The notes: generated by a model from the sequence alone, not told the origin. DNA of 6,194 nucleotides from Methanobacteriota archaeon (GCA_023436075.1 JAEZKS010000060.1:1-6194), one strand, 5' to 3'. Shown: positions 1 to 5,964, counted from the stretch's first letter. Numbers and translations are program-made.

Positions 1-66
1 GGCAAGGGCTCGACTTTCTTCTTTACTATCCCCAGGGAGCCGTCGCCCGGCGGGCAGGACAATTAA
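1..66 (+). CDS. Sensor histidine kinase, C-terminal end only (partial)
   Basis: Reading frame 1 is open from the window edge and gives GKGSTFFFTIPREPSPGGQDN, then TAA at 64-66. The run GKGSTFFFTIP is the typical last strand of the HATPase_c ATP-binding domain of two-component sensor kinases (the G-x-GSTF-x-F-x-(L/I)P ending after the G2 box). In such kinases this domain binds ATP and phosphorylates a conserved histidine in the preceding dimerisation domain. The Pro/Gly-rich tail after it is an ordinary disordered C-terminus. Only 21 residues are visible, so the sensor domains, the signal and the partner regulator cannot be known. A small hairpin follows 18 bases after the stop. The family call rests on this short motif alone, but the motif is distinctive. 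Confidence 0.75.
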   Translation, partial: GKGSTFFFTIPREPSPGGQDN

Positions 67-84
67 CGCTTATAGTCGCTTCTG

Positions 85-109
85 AACGGTTTCAAGTGCT
101 GGAACCGTT
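85..109 (+). terminator. Small hairpin after the histidine kinase
   Basis: AACGGTTTC (85-93) pairs with GGAACCGTT (101-109): 9 pairs including one G-T wobble, with a 7-base loop, followed by only a short T run (108-110). It lies 18 bases after the kinase stop codon, where a 3'-end structure is expected. The T run is too short for a convincing intrinsic terminator, so this may be an mRNA 3' stabiliser or chance. Confidence 0.35.
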
Positions 110-110
110 T

Positions 111-225
111 AACGCCAGGTTCACCAAGTCCACGAGGTACACGAAGTCTTATAAAACTGGGCTTAAGTCAGCCTGTTTCTAAAAATTTGGTGTACCTCGT
201 GGACTTGGTGAACCTGGTGTTATAC
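111..225. repeat. Inverted repeat A, built of 9-base units
   Basis: The left arm (111-145) and right arm (187-221) are 35 bases each and match at 33 of 35 positions as reverse complements, with a 41-base loop (146-186). Each arm is a tandem array of 9-base units: CGCCAGGTT, CACCAAGTC, CACGAGGTA, CACGAAGTC at 113-148, and on the other side GTGTACCTC, GTGGACTTG, GTGAACCTG at 190-216. The loop holds a 4-base-pair hairpin (160-163 with 170-173) and an AT-rich stretch. It fills most of the spacer between the kinase and the next gene. If transcribed it would fold into one long stem. The role is unknown: it could be an RNA-processing or 3'-end element, a protein-binding palindrome, or a non-autonomous repeat element. 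Confidence 0.85.
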
Positions 226-260
226 CACGAGCTAACCTGTACGAAACCTTTCAGGAATGA

Positions 261-268
261 TTATAATA
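261..268 (+). promoter_or_regulatory. Candidate TATA box for the mannosyltransferase gene
   Basis: TTATAATA, preceded by purine-rich AGGAATGA that could act as the TFB-recognition element. An archaeal transcript would start about 25 bases further on, near 290, leaving a leader of about 25 bases before the ATG at 317. It lies just outside inverted repeat A. This is inferred from sequence and spacing only. Confidence 0.4.
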
Positions 269-316
269 TGCTTGAGGTCTTTCAGGTAGTAAGAAACGAT
301 TGCCGCGTGACTGCCA

Positions 317-1465
317 ATGGATAAGAGTAAAATGCAATGGCCAGGCATCCGGGATATGGCGTTCATCATAGGCCTGATCATAGTTACCCGTGTCGTTTTG
401 ACTGCCATCGGAGTGTTCATGCACGCCGTCTGGCTGCACCAGCCGATGGCTACGATAGACGACTTCACTAACGTCTGGAACGTATGGGACGGACGCCTGT
501 ACGTCGACATCGCGAGAGACGGGTACTCAGCCAGCCCACTGAACGAGCAGGGGATGGCCAACTATGCTTTCTTCCCTCTTTATCCGCTGCTGATCAGTCT
601 GGTAGCGTCGGTGATCGGTAACTATGCCATCGCAGGGCTGATCGTCTCGAACATATTCCTGATCGTGGCTTGCATATACATCTACCGGTATGTCTCGTTG
701 GACAATGACGCCGACCCGGGGACAGCGAAGCGGGCGGTCAAATACCTTATCCTGTTCCCGCTGGCGTTCCTCTTCTCCGCGGTGCTGACAGAGTCGCTGT
801 TCGTGGCGCTCTCCATCGCCTGCCTGTACTATGCACGACGTGGAAACTGGCTGATCGCCGGACTGATCGGCTTCCTGGTGCCGCTGACACGGCTCCCTGG
901 CATGGCCATCATGGTGCCGCTGGCCTACGAGTATCTGCGGCAGCACTTGAAATGGCCGACAGAGTCAAAGCTGCCAGATATCCGTGGCGCGCTTAAGCCT
1001 GAGCTGCTCGTGCTGCTCCTTCCGCCTCTCGGCCTCGGGTGCTGGGCCGTCTACAATCATTATCTGACGGGCGACCTGCTTGGATTCATCCGCATCCAGT
1101 CCACATGGGGCGGTCGGTTCGTATTGCCACCCGTCGAGCTGCTGCTACGGCTCGTCCCGGGCAATGCTTACATATTCACCGGTGCCATCTTCACCGTGGC
1201 TGCCCTCGTGATCATGATCCTTTTCTACAAAAAGATCGACTTCGGCTGCTGGATGTTCGGCATGATGCTGATCTGCATTCCGCTGTTTTCAGCCCAGTCC
1301 TGCTATAGTATGTTGCGCTACCTCGCCGTAATCTTCCCGCTGTGCATCATTGCCGCGAAGGTGGCGAAAGACCGGCGTGTCGACACATGGCTGACGGTCA
1401 CGCTAATACTACTGCAAGCGGTGCTCATGGCCATATGGACCTGCTGGAGTCCATTGATCATATAG
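317..1465 (+). CDS. PIG-V-like (GPI mannosyltransferase 2 family) multi-pass membrane glycosyltransferase
   Basis: This 382-residue protein is strongly hydrophobic, with roughly 8 to 10 membrane segments. It carries the landmarks of the PIG-V/GT76 family of GT-C-fold enzymes, which use a polyprenyl-phosphate sugar on the outer membrane face: NVWDGRLYVDIARDGY at 55-70 (the WDG...Y..IA..GY motif after the first membrane segment, holding the likely acidic catalytic site), FFPLYPLL at 85-92, LTESLF at 157-162, PLTRLPG at 189-195, a QSTW motif at 261-264, and RYLAVIFP at 334-341. Archaea make no GPI anchors, so the acceptor is more likely a glycolipid or surface glycan; that is inference. The ATG at 317 is the first start after an in-frame TGA (308-310). 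No good ribosome site precedes it, and Met6 (ATG at 332) is an alternative start. The gene converges on the next one, leaving 46 bases between stops. A short palindrome (1463-1475) overlaps its stop codon. Confidence 0.8.
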   Translation: MDKSKMQWPGIRDMAFIIGLIIVTRVVLTAIGVFMHAVWLHQPMATIDDFTNVWNVWDGRLYVDIARDGYSASPLNEQGMANYAFFPLYPLLISLVASVIGNYAIAGLIVSNIFLIVACIYIYRYVSLDNDADPGTAKRAVKYLILFPLAFLFSAVLTESLFVALSIACLYYARRGNWLIAGLIGFLVPLTRLPGMAIMVPLAYEYLRQHLKWPTESKLPDIRGALKPELLVLLLPPLGLGCWAVYNHYLTGDLLGFIRIQSTWGGRFVLPPVELLLRLVPGNAYIFTGAIFTVAALVIMILFYKKIDFGCWMFGMMLICIPLFSAQSCYSMLRYLAVIFPLCIIAAKVAKDRRVDTWLTVTLILLQAVLMAIWTCWSPLII

Positions 1466-1511
1466 CGGACCGCTACAGGCATACTTGATGTCGTCCAGGT
1501 AAGGTATAGCC

Positions 1512-2516
1512 TTATTTCTTATAACGCAGTTGCATATGTACAGGGGCGTCCTGGTCGCCGGTGTTCCTCATCACTACTCGGTAGGTGCCGTCCTGGGGTA
1601 GTACGAAGTCGAACGTCTCATTAGTGATGCCCTGCTTGTTCACGTAGGCTTCCCACACAGCGCCAGTGTTAAACGCAGTGAAGTTCTCTTCATCCATGAC
1701 CATTACGTCTATCGGATGGCCATCAGTAGCGGCGGCACGCATCCGTGACAGCTTGCCGCCGGGGATATCAAAAGTGAGCGAGCTATAGTTGTTCGCAGGT
1801 ATGGTCATAGTCCAGTTCGAATAGCTTGAATTTGTTCCAAACTCCTCGTCATAGAATCCAAACTGCTGGCCTGTCTGGGGCTCACCGACTTCACCGGCGA
1901 AGTACGTGACTTCGACCGCCTCGTAGACTGCAGCCACTGCGAGAATAGCCGCCACGACGAGTAGGAGCTTGCCGTTATCGAATAAGGCCTTCTTGTACGC
2001 ACCCAGCCGCGAAGGCGTGCCGAACGACCGGGGCTTGAGTAATGCGATCAGTCCACGGGTGCATGCAAAGATGGCCACCACGTACGCTTCGCCCTCCAGC
2101 AGCAGTGTCAGGTAGTGCGGCAGCAGAACGCTAAACGGCAGCACCCCGGGGATGGGCACGACCAGCATGATGCCCCACAGCAGCGCCCGGTATGCGCCGA
2201 AGATCAGCGCCCAGAACGGCAGAATGATCGAGGGTATCGTCAGTATTGTGATGGTACCGAGGAAAAAATTCACCACGAACGTCAAGAATGCAGCCGCAGG
2301 GATGTTACTTGACGAGTACGCTTCGCCGACGCTGCTGAGCGGGCCTTCTGAGCCGAACGATTCCCCGGTCGCGTTTATGAGCGACATCTGCAGATCAGGA
2401 TACATGATCGCTATGACCGCTCCGATCAGGAGCACGCCGAAGTAGATAGCATTGATAAGCAGGAACAGTTTCCATTCCTTGCGGAAGATCGTTTTTATGT
2501 CCTCGATCAGGTGCAT
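1512..2516 (-). CDS. SpoIIM/DUF95-family membrane protein with an extra C-terminal extracytoplasmic beta domain
   Basis: This 334-residue protein has about five hydrophobic segments (roughly 17-39, 73-95, 96-120, 125-160, 184-204). The central part matches the stage II sporulation protein M family: a VNFFLG segment at 82-87, then SVLLPHYLTLLLEGEAYVVA (129-148), the counterpart of the family's LLPHG..E.pA motif. Archaea do not sporulate; there the family is an uncharacterised membrane protein, so the name is not a function. An odd number of segments with a basic N-terminus (RKEWK) puts residues 205-334 outside. That tail resembles a PPC-like beta sandwich ending PQDGTYRVVMRNTGDQ...MQLRYKK. It has five N-glycosylation sequons (N229, N234, N243, N278, N299), and N48 in the first outer loop adds a sixth. 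The start at 2516 has a weak GAAGG site 4 bases upstream, and a good TATA box lies at 2605-2612. Confidence 0.72.
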   Translation of the reverse strand: MHLIEDIKTIFRKEWKLFLLINAIYFGVLLIGAVIAIMYPDLQMSLINATGESFGSEGPLSSVGEAYSSSNIPAAAFLTFVVNFFLGTITILTIPSIILPFWALIFGAYRALLWGIMLVVPIPGVLPFSVLLPHYLTLLLEGEAYVVAIFACTRGLIALLKPRSFGTPSRLGAYKKALFDNGKLLLVVAAILAVAAVYEAVEVTYFAGEVGEPQTGQQFGFYDEEFGTNSSYSNWTMTIPANNYSSLTFDIPGGKLSRMRAAATDGHPIDVMVMDEENFTAFNTGAVWEAYVNKQGITNETFDFVLPQDGTYRVVMRNTGDQDAPVHMQLRYKK

Positions 2517-2604
2517 GGCCTTCTATTAGTGGAGAGTTAAAGAAATAGATTTTGGAGGCCGCAGCTTGAACGAGAGGAAATTGCGGCACGGCCTCACGCG
2601 CGCG

Positions 2605-2612
2605 TTTTATAG
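2605..2612 (-). promoter_or_regulatory. Candidate TATA box for the SpoIIM-like gene
   Basis: On the minus strand this reads CTATAAAA, a near-ideal archaeal TATA box. Transcription would start about 25 bases downstream, near 2580, giving a leader of about 60 bases to the ATG at 2516. A 6-base complementary pair within that leader (2558-2563 with 2582-2587) could fold but is weak. The site is inferred from sequence and spacing. Confidence 0.5.
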
Positions 2613-2666
2613 CCGATGCAGAGACTAGCGACGAATTTTCCAGGCAAGGCTGTGCTATACTCGGCA

Positions 2667-2697
2667 CTGTTTCGGGCTATGCGTCGTACGCAGAGTC
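2667..2697 (+). repeat. Direct repeat, copy 1
   Basis: CTGTTTCGGGCTATGCGT (2667-2684) recurs at 2926-2943 with one mismatch. Similarity continues more loosely past it: TACGCAGAGTC here against TACCAGAGAAC in the second copy. The last 9 bases (2689-2697, CGCAGAGTC) also match the unit of the middle inverted repeat. This suggests an old local duplication. Confidence 0.65.
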
Positions 2698-2844
2698 ATC
2701 CCTGCATGCCAGGAGAACGAAGTTCGCCGGGGACGTTTACAGCCCGCCAAGCGCGCCAAGGAGCCAAGCTCTCCAAGGACGATAAAATAAACGGCTTACA
2801 TGGCCCACATTCCGCAGACAAGAATCAGGCTTTTTAATTTTAGT

Positions 2845-3004
2845 CTCTGCGTACTCTGCGCCTCCTCTGCGGCCTCTGCGAGAATATTCGTTCTTCGCGT
2901 TGCATATACAGGGTGCGACGCTGCCCTGTTTCAGGCTATGCGTGGAGTACCAGAGAACCGTTTTTTCTCGCAGCGAACGTAGAGGAGGCGCAGAGTACGC
3001 AGAG
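2845..3004. repeat. Middle inverted repeat B2 of 9-base units
   Basis: The arms at 2845-2884 and 2965-3004 are 40 bases each and complementary at 36 of 40 positions, around an 80-base loop. Read on the minus strand, the left arm is four CGCAGAGNN units, with one extra GG after the second. The right arm keeps CGCAGAGTA (2989-2997) and CGCAGAGGG (2998-3006) intact, and its mismatches cluster at the loop end. Inside the loop, GCGTTGCA (2897-2904) pairs with TGCGACGC (2914-2921), forming a third nested hairpin. The first 24 bases of the arms match perfectly, so the pairing looks recent or maintained. Confidence 0.85.
2926..2956 (+). repeat. Direct repeat, copy 2
   Basis: CTGTTTCAGGCTATGCGT (2926-2943) matches copy 1 at 17 of 18 positions, followed by GTACCAGAGAAC, which aligns with gaps to the sequence after copy 1. 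This copy lies inside the loop of the middle inverted repeat; copy 1 lies outside the whole nested structure. Confidence 0.65.
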
Positions 3005-3204
3005 GGCTTTAGATGCAGGCAACTGGGCATCAATCCCGATGATAAACATGCCAGCATCGACCATTTTTAAAAGCGAAAACTAATCTGCAGAATATGGGCC
3101 TCGCATGCCCTTTTGTTAAAAAATCTCGGCGCGCTTGGCCCTTGGCGCGCTTAAAGTCCCTGGCGACCTCAGCAGGAATCCCCTGTAAGACACATCGCCG
3201 AACC

Positions 3205-3215
3205 AAAGATAAAAA
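3205..3215 (-). terminator. T-rich stretch, possible aspS terminator
   Basis: On the minus strand this reads TTTTTATCTTT, about 85 bases after the aspS stop. Archaeal RNA polymerase often terminates at short T runs without a hairpin, so it is a reasonable end point for the hisD-aspS transcript. The evidence is composition and position only. Confidence 0.3.
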
Positions 3216-3256
3216 CGACTAAAGCCCAAGCCAGGTCACGCGCGCATCGGAAGTTC

Positions 3257-3291
3257 GGGGCAGGTCATGCGTCGATTGCCCGCCCCTTTTT
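3257..3291. terminator. Hairpin just after aspS, with a T run on the + strand side
   Basis: GGGGCAGG (3257-3264) and CCCGCCCC (3279-3286) form an 8-pair stem. In the minus-strand (aspS) transcript the odd position is a G-U wobble, so the stem is complete there; it begins 13 bases after the aspS stop. In a + strand transcript the same position is an A-C mismatch, but the stem is directly followed by TTTTT (3287-3291), as in an intrinsic terminator. It could mark the aspS 3' end or stop + strand transcripts from the repeat region before they run antisense into aspS. Confidence 0.4.
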
Positions 3292-3299
3292 CATCCCCA

Positions 3300-4604
3300 C
3301 TATGGCGTAAGGCGAACCCGATCGCGCGGGAACAGCACGGCCTCTCGCACGTTGTTCAGGCCCAGCATCGTCTGGACGAGTCTTTCCGCGCCCAGGCCCC
3401 AGCCCGCGTGGGGCGGCATGCCGTAGCGGAACGCGTCCAGGTAGAACTTGAAGCTGTCCGGGTTGAGGTCCCTGGCCTCCAGGTTTTCGACCAGCTTCGA
3501 GTACCGGTGCTCGCGCTGCGCGCCGGAGGAAAGCTCCATGCGCGGGTGCATCAGGTCGAAGGCCTTGCAAATGTCCTGGTGGTCATCATAAGACTGCGTG
3601 TAGAACGCACGCAGCCCGGTCGGCCAGTCCATGATGAAGTAGTGTTCGCCGATGGCGGCGCCGATGACGTGTTCTGCTGTCGTGTCCAGGTCGTCGCCGT
3701 ACTCCATGTGGGCGCACTCGGGGCTGGCCTTCGCAATGGCGATGGCCTCCGCATACGGGAGGCGGCGGAACGGCGTCTTCGGGACCTGCAGGTCGATGCC
3801 AAGTTCTGCCAGCTCACGGGCACAGTTCTCTTTGACGTACTGGTACGTGTAGGCGATGGTGTTCTCCAGCAGCACCATGACGTCCTCCATGCTCACGAAG
3901 GAAAGCTCGACATCGATGGACGTCGCCTCGTTCAGGTGCTTCCTCGTCGCGTGCTCCTCGGCACGGAAGATGGGGCCGATCTCATAGACTCGGTCCATGC
4001 CTGCGGCCATCATCATCTGCTTGTAGAGCTGCGGGCTCTGGTTGAGGAACGCCTCGCGCTCGAAGTATGAGATGGGGAATAGCGCAGTGCCGCCCTCGGT
4101 GGCCGTGGCCACGATCTTGGGCGTGGCGATCTCGAGGCAGCCGTTGGCGCTCAGGAAATCGCGGACGGCCTTGATCGCCTTCGCGCGGATGACGAATACC
4201 GCCGTCACGTTCGGACTCCGGAGGTCCATGAACCTGGCGTCCAGCCTGGTATCGAGTTCGGCCGGCACCTTGCCAGTCGGGTCCAGCGGCAGCGGCGCAT
4301 CGGCGACGGACAGTACCTCGATCTCCGACGGGATCAACTCGTAGCCATGCGGGGCCTTGGCCTCCGCCTTGACTGTGCCACCCACCGAGACCACGGACTC
4401 GCGGCTCAGGCTCCGGGCAGCGTCGACGATCTCCTTCGGCACCTTCTTCTTCGGCATGGTCACCTGGACCAGGCCTTCCCTGTCCCGCAGGATGAGGAAC
4501 GACAGTCCCCCGAAGTCCCGGATCTCGTGGACCCAGCCGCTGACGATGACTGGCTGGCCGTTCATTTCCGGCGTGATCTGGCTTGAATAGTGCGTCCTCT
4601 TCAT
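3300..4604 (-). CDS. aspS: Aspartyl-tRNA synthetase, archaeal type, probably non-discriminating
   Basis: This 434-residue protein has the usual archaeal length, without the bacterial GAD insertion. The N-terminal OB-fold anticodon domain (about 1-105) has GWVHEIRDFGG at 23-33. The class II catalytic core follows: motif 1 ending in the conserved proline of IATPKI (159-164); the ATEGG loop (168-172) and QSPQLYKQ (189-196), which shape the aspartate pocket; motif 2 FRAEE (213-217); motif 3 GWGLGAERL (401-409), whose arginine grips ATP. It joins aspartate to tRNA in the cytoplasm. Residues His26 and Pro85 match enzymes that also charge tRNA-Asn, whereas strict archaeal enzymes have Trp and Lys there (recalled from published mutagenesis). 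If so, Asn-tRNA is finished by GatCAB. The start at 4604 is set by GAGGT placed 6 bases before ATG. The gene follows hisD by 37 bases, so it is probably cotranscribed. Confidence 0.95.
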   Translation of the reverse strand: MKRTHYSSQITPEMNGQPVIVSGWVHEIRDFGGLSFLILRDREGLVQVTMPKKKVPKEIVDAARSLSRESVVSVGGTVKAEAKAPHGYELIPSEIEVLSVADAPLPLDPTGKVPAELDTRLDARFMDLRSPNVTAVFVIRAKAIKAVRDFLSANGCLEIATPKIVATATEGGTALFPISYFEREAFLNQSPQLYKQMMMAAGMDRVYEIGPIFRAEEHATRKHLNEATSIDVELSFVSMEDVMVLLENTIAYTYQYVKENCARELAELGIDLQVPKTPFRRLPYAEAIAIAKASPECAHMEYGDDLDTTAEHVIGAAIGEHYFIMDWPTGLRAFYTQSYDDHQDICKAFDLMHPRMELSSGAQREHRYSKLVENLEARDLNPDSFKFYLDAFRYGMPPHAGWGLGAERLVQTMLGLNNVREAVLFPRDRVRLTP

Positions 4605-4641
4605 CGCAATACCTCTGCTACCTCAAGTTCTCAATAACCGA

Positions 4642-5907
4642 TTATTCGAATCTCCTGGCCACGGACTTTGCGTGGGCGTCGAAGCCCTCGATCCCGGCCA
4701 GCGCTATGATCGTGTCTTTGATGCTCTCCAGCCCTTCCCGGTCAATTGCCTGCACGCTGGTGATCTTCAGGAACTGCATGGTGTTCATGCCGGAGAAGGT
4801 CTTTGCATAGCCGCCTGTCGGCAGTACATGGTTGGCGCCGCTGGCGTAGTCGCCGGCAGCCACTGGCGCATACTCGCCGACGTAGATCGTGCCGGCGTTC
4901 TTCACCCGGTCGAGCACTTGCAGCGGATCGGAGACAACGATCTCAACGTGCTCCGGGGCGATCTCGTTGCAGGCGCCTATGGCTGCATCCATGTCGTCAG
5001 CCACGTAGATCACTTTGCCTGCTTTCTCAATGATCGCTTTGCGCGTGGCAACGGACGTCTGGCGGTTCACCTCAGCCTCCACTGCAGTCGCAAGGTTCTG
5101 CGATGGCGTCAGCAGCACGGCCATCGCGTTCGGGTCATGCTCGCACTGGGCGATCATGTCGGCCGCTACCAGCACCGGGTTCGCGCCAGCGTCGGCAATG
5201 ATGGCCACTTCGCTGGGCCCTGCAGGCATGTCGATCTCACATACGTCCCGGACGTACATCTTGGCCGCGGTCACGTAAGCGTTCCCCGGGCCGATGATCT
5301 TCTGCACCTGCGGCACGCTTTCGGTGCCATAAGCCATAGCAGCGACTGCTTGTACGCCACCGATCTTGTAGATGCGGTCGGCTCCGGCGAGACCGAGCGC
5401 GGTCAGCGTCAGCGGGTGTACTGTGCCGTCCTTCCGCGGCGGCGTACATGCGACGACGTCTTCCACTCCGGCGACTTTCGCCGGCACTGTGAGCATGAGC
5501 GCCGATGACGGGTAAGAGCCCATACCGCCCGGCACATATGCGCCGACGCGGGCCAGCGGCGTATATTTTAGCCCCAGCCGGATGCCCGGCGAGATCTCGG
5601 TCAGCCACAGGTCCCCCCGGGGCAGTTGCATCGTGTGGAACGCCTCGATTCGGTCGATGGCATTCTCCAGGTATCCGATGGTCTCCTCGTCGATCAGCTC
5701 GAAGGCCTCGTCCATTTCGTCCTCCGTCACCTCGAAGCTCTTGAGGTCGACGCCGTCGAACTGCTTCGTATACTTCGCGACGGCCGCGTCGCCGTTCGCC
5801 TTCACGTCGTCGGCGATGCGCTTCGCCGGCTCCCTCGCCGAGTCAATGCTCGTCCTCCGGCTGAAGACTTCGTCGAGCGCGCCGGGGCTGGAAAGCTTCC
5901 TGATCAT
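4642..5907 (-). CDS. hisD: Histidinol dehydrogenase
   Basis: This enzyme oxidises L-histidinol to histidine in two NAD-dependent steps, the end of histidine synthesis. From the ATG at 5907 it has 421 residues, near the family norm. Visible landmarks: VGAYVPGG (about 121-128), GPGNAYVTAAK (206-216) and DMPAGPSEVAIIAD (226-239). The zinc ligands are Gln254 and His257 (AQCEHDP), Asp353 (AAGDYASG) and His412 near the C-terminus. The catalytic pair is Glu319-His320 (APEHVEI). All are intact, so the enzyme should be active. I chose 5907 because GAGGTAAT lies 6 bases before it, the same arrangement as in aspS. The in-frame ATG at 5934 would add nine residues (MQSVYRGNP), but it has no ribosome site and would lie before the transcript start predicted from the TATA-like box at 5952-5959. 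The gene heads a likely hisD-aspS operon. Confidence 0.95.
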   Translation of the reverse strand: MIRKLSSPGALDEVFSRRTSIDSAREPAKRIADDVKANGDAAVAKYTKQFDGVDLKSFEVTEDEMDEAFELIDEETIGYLENAIDRIEAFHTMQLPRGDLWLTEISPGIRLGLKYTPLARVGAYVPGGMGSYPSSALMLTVPAKVAGVEDVVACTPPRKDGTVHPLTLTALGLAGADRIYKIGGVQAVAAMAYGTESVPQVQKIIGPGNAYVTAAKMYVRDVCEIDMPAGPSEVAIIADAGANPVLVAADMIAQCEHDPNAMAVLLTPSQNLATAVEAEVNRQTSVATRKAIIEKAGKVIYVADDMDAAIGACNEIAPEHVEIVVSDPLQVLDRVKNAGTIYVGEYAPVAAGDYASGANHVLPTGGYAKTFSGMNTMQFLKITSVQAIDREGLESIKDTIIALAGIEGFDAHAKSVARRFE

Positions 5908-5918
5908 CGGATTACCTC
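5908..5918 (-). promoter_or_regulatory. Ribosome-binding site that decides the hisD start
   Basis: On the minus strand the sequence before ATG 5907 reads GAGGTAATCCG. GAGGT with a 6-base gap is a good archaeal Shine-Dalgarno site. The same GAGGT with a 6-base gap precedes aspS (4605-4615), which supports both start choices. Confidence 0.7.
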
Positions 5919-5951
5919 GATAAACACTCTGCATAATACAAGTCGGAGGTA

Positions 5952-5959
5952 CATTAATC
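5952..5959 (-). promoter_or_regulatory. Candidate TATA-like box for hisD-aspS
   Basis: On the minus strand this reads GATTAATG, with AAA just upstream. A start about 25 bases downstream falls near 5929, giving a leader of about 22 bases to the ATG at 5907. Inverted repeat C begins only 6 bases further upstream, so anything binding that repeat would touch the factor-binding region. Confidence 0.35.
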
Positions 5960-5964
5960 TTTGG

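Larger units (their letters stand above)
2745..3152. repeat. Outer inverted repeat B1 of 9-base units
   Basis: AAGCGCGCCAAGGAGCCAAG (2749-2768, extending to C2769) pairs with the reverse complement of 3133-3152, differing by a single one-base gap over about 21 bases. The left side is a tandem array: CGCCAAGCG (2745-2753), CGCCAAGGA (2754-2762), GCCAAGCT (2763-2770, one base short), CTCCAAGGA (2771-2779). The right side has GGCGCGCTT twice (3128-3136 and 3144-3152). The arms flank the middle repeat at unequal distances (about 75 and 128 bases). Confidence 0.7.
2517..3299. other. 780-base gene-free region with nested repeats
   Basis: This lies between the start of the SpoIIM-like gene and the end of aspS. 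I find no convincing protein gene: the open frames here read straight through the repeat arrays and give low-complexity Arg/Gly/Glu-rich products. I also see no tRNA or rRNA. From left to right it holds the SpoIIM-like promoter, one copy of a direct repeat (2667-2697), the left arm of the outer inverted repeat (2745-2779), the middle inverted repeat (2845-3004) with a small hairpin inside, an AT-rich stretch (3060-3125), the outer right arm (3128-3152), and possible 3'-end signals of aspS (3205-3286). Confidence 0.7.

Noticed and set aside
111..225. CRISPR-like array
   Set aside because: The units are 9 bases long with no spacers and are arranged as a palindrome; no cas gene is present in the window.
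1463..1475. Palindrome TAGCGGACCGCTA as a bidirectional terminator between the convergent genes
   Set aside because: With a minimal loop only five pairs remain, it overlaps the stop codon, and no T run follows on either strand.
2558..2587. Hairpin in the leader of the SpoIIM-like gene as a riboswitch
   Set aside because: Only six pairs (GCCGCA with TGCGGC) around an 18-base loop, with no known aptamer pattern.
2737..3057. 106-codon minus-strand frame and similar frames over the nested repeats
   Set aside because: The product is low-complexity where it crosses the arrays (SRRGRRGGAEYAE), with no recognisable domain and no ribosome site. It is a translation of the 9-base repeats, whose period is a multiple of three and so keeps frames open.
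2745..3152. Insertion sequence or MITE with terminal inverted repeats
   Set aside because: There is no transposase remnant, no clear target-site duplication beside the outer arms, and the arms are themselves tandem arrays. A non-autonomous element is not excluded but cannot be supported.
3267..4070. 267-codon + strand frame opposite aspS
   Set aside because: It is antisense to a complete, well-conserved synthetase. High-GC genes commonly leave a long open frame on the other strand, and the product resembles no family I know.
4672..5508. 278-codon + strand frame opposite hisD
   Set aside because: It is the shadow of hisD, which has all catalytic residues; the antisense product is His/Arg/Val-rich and unrecognisable.
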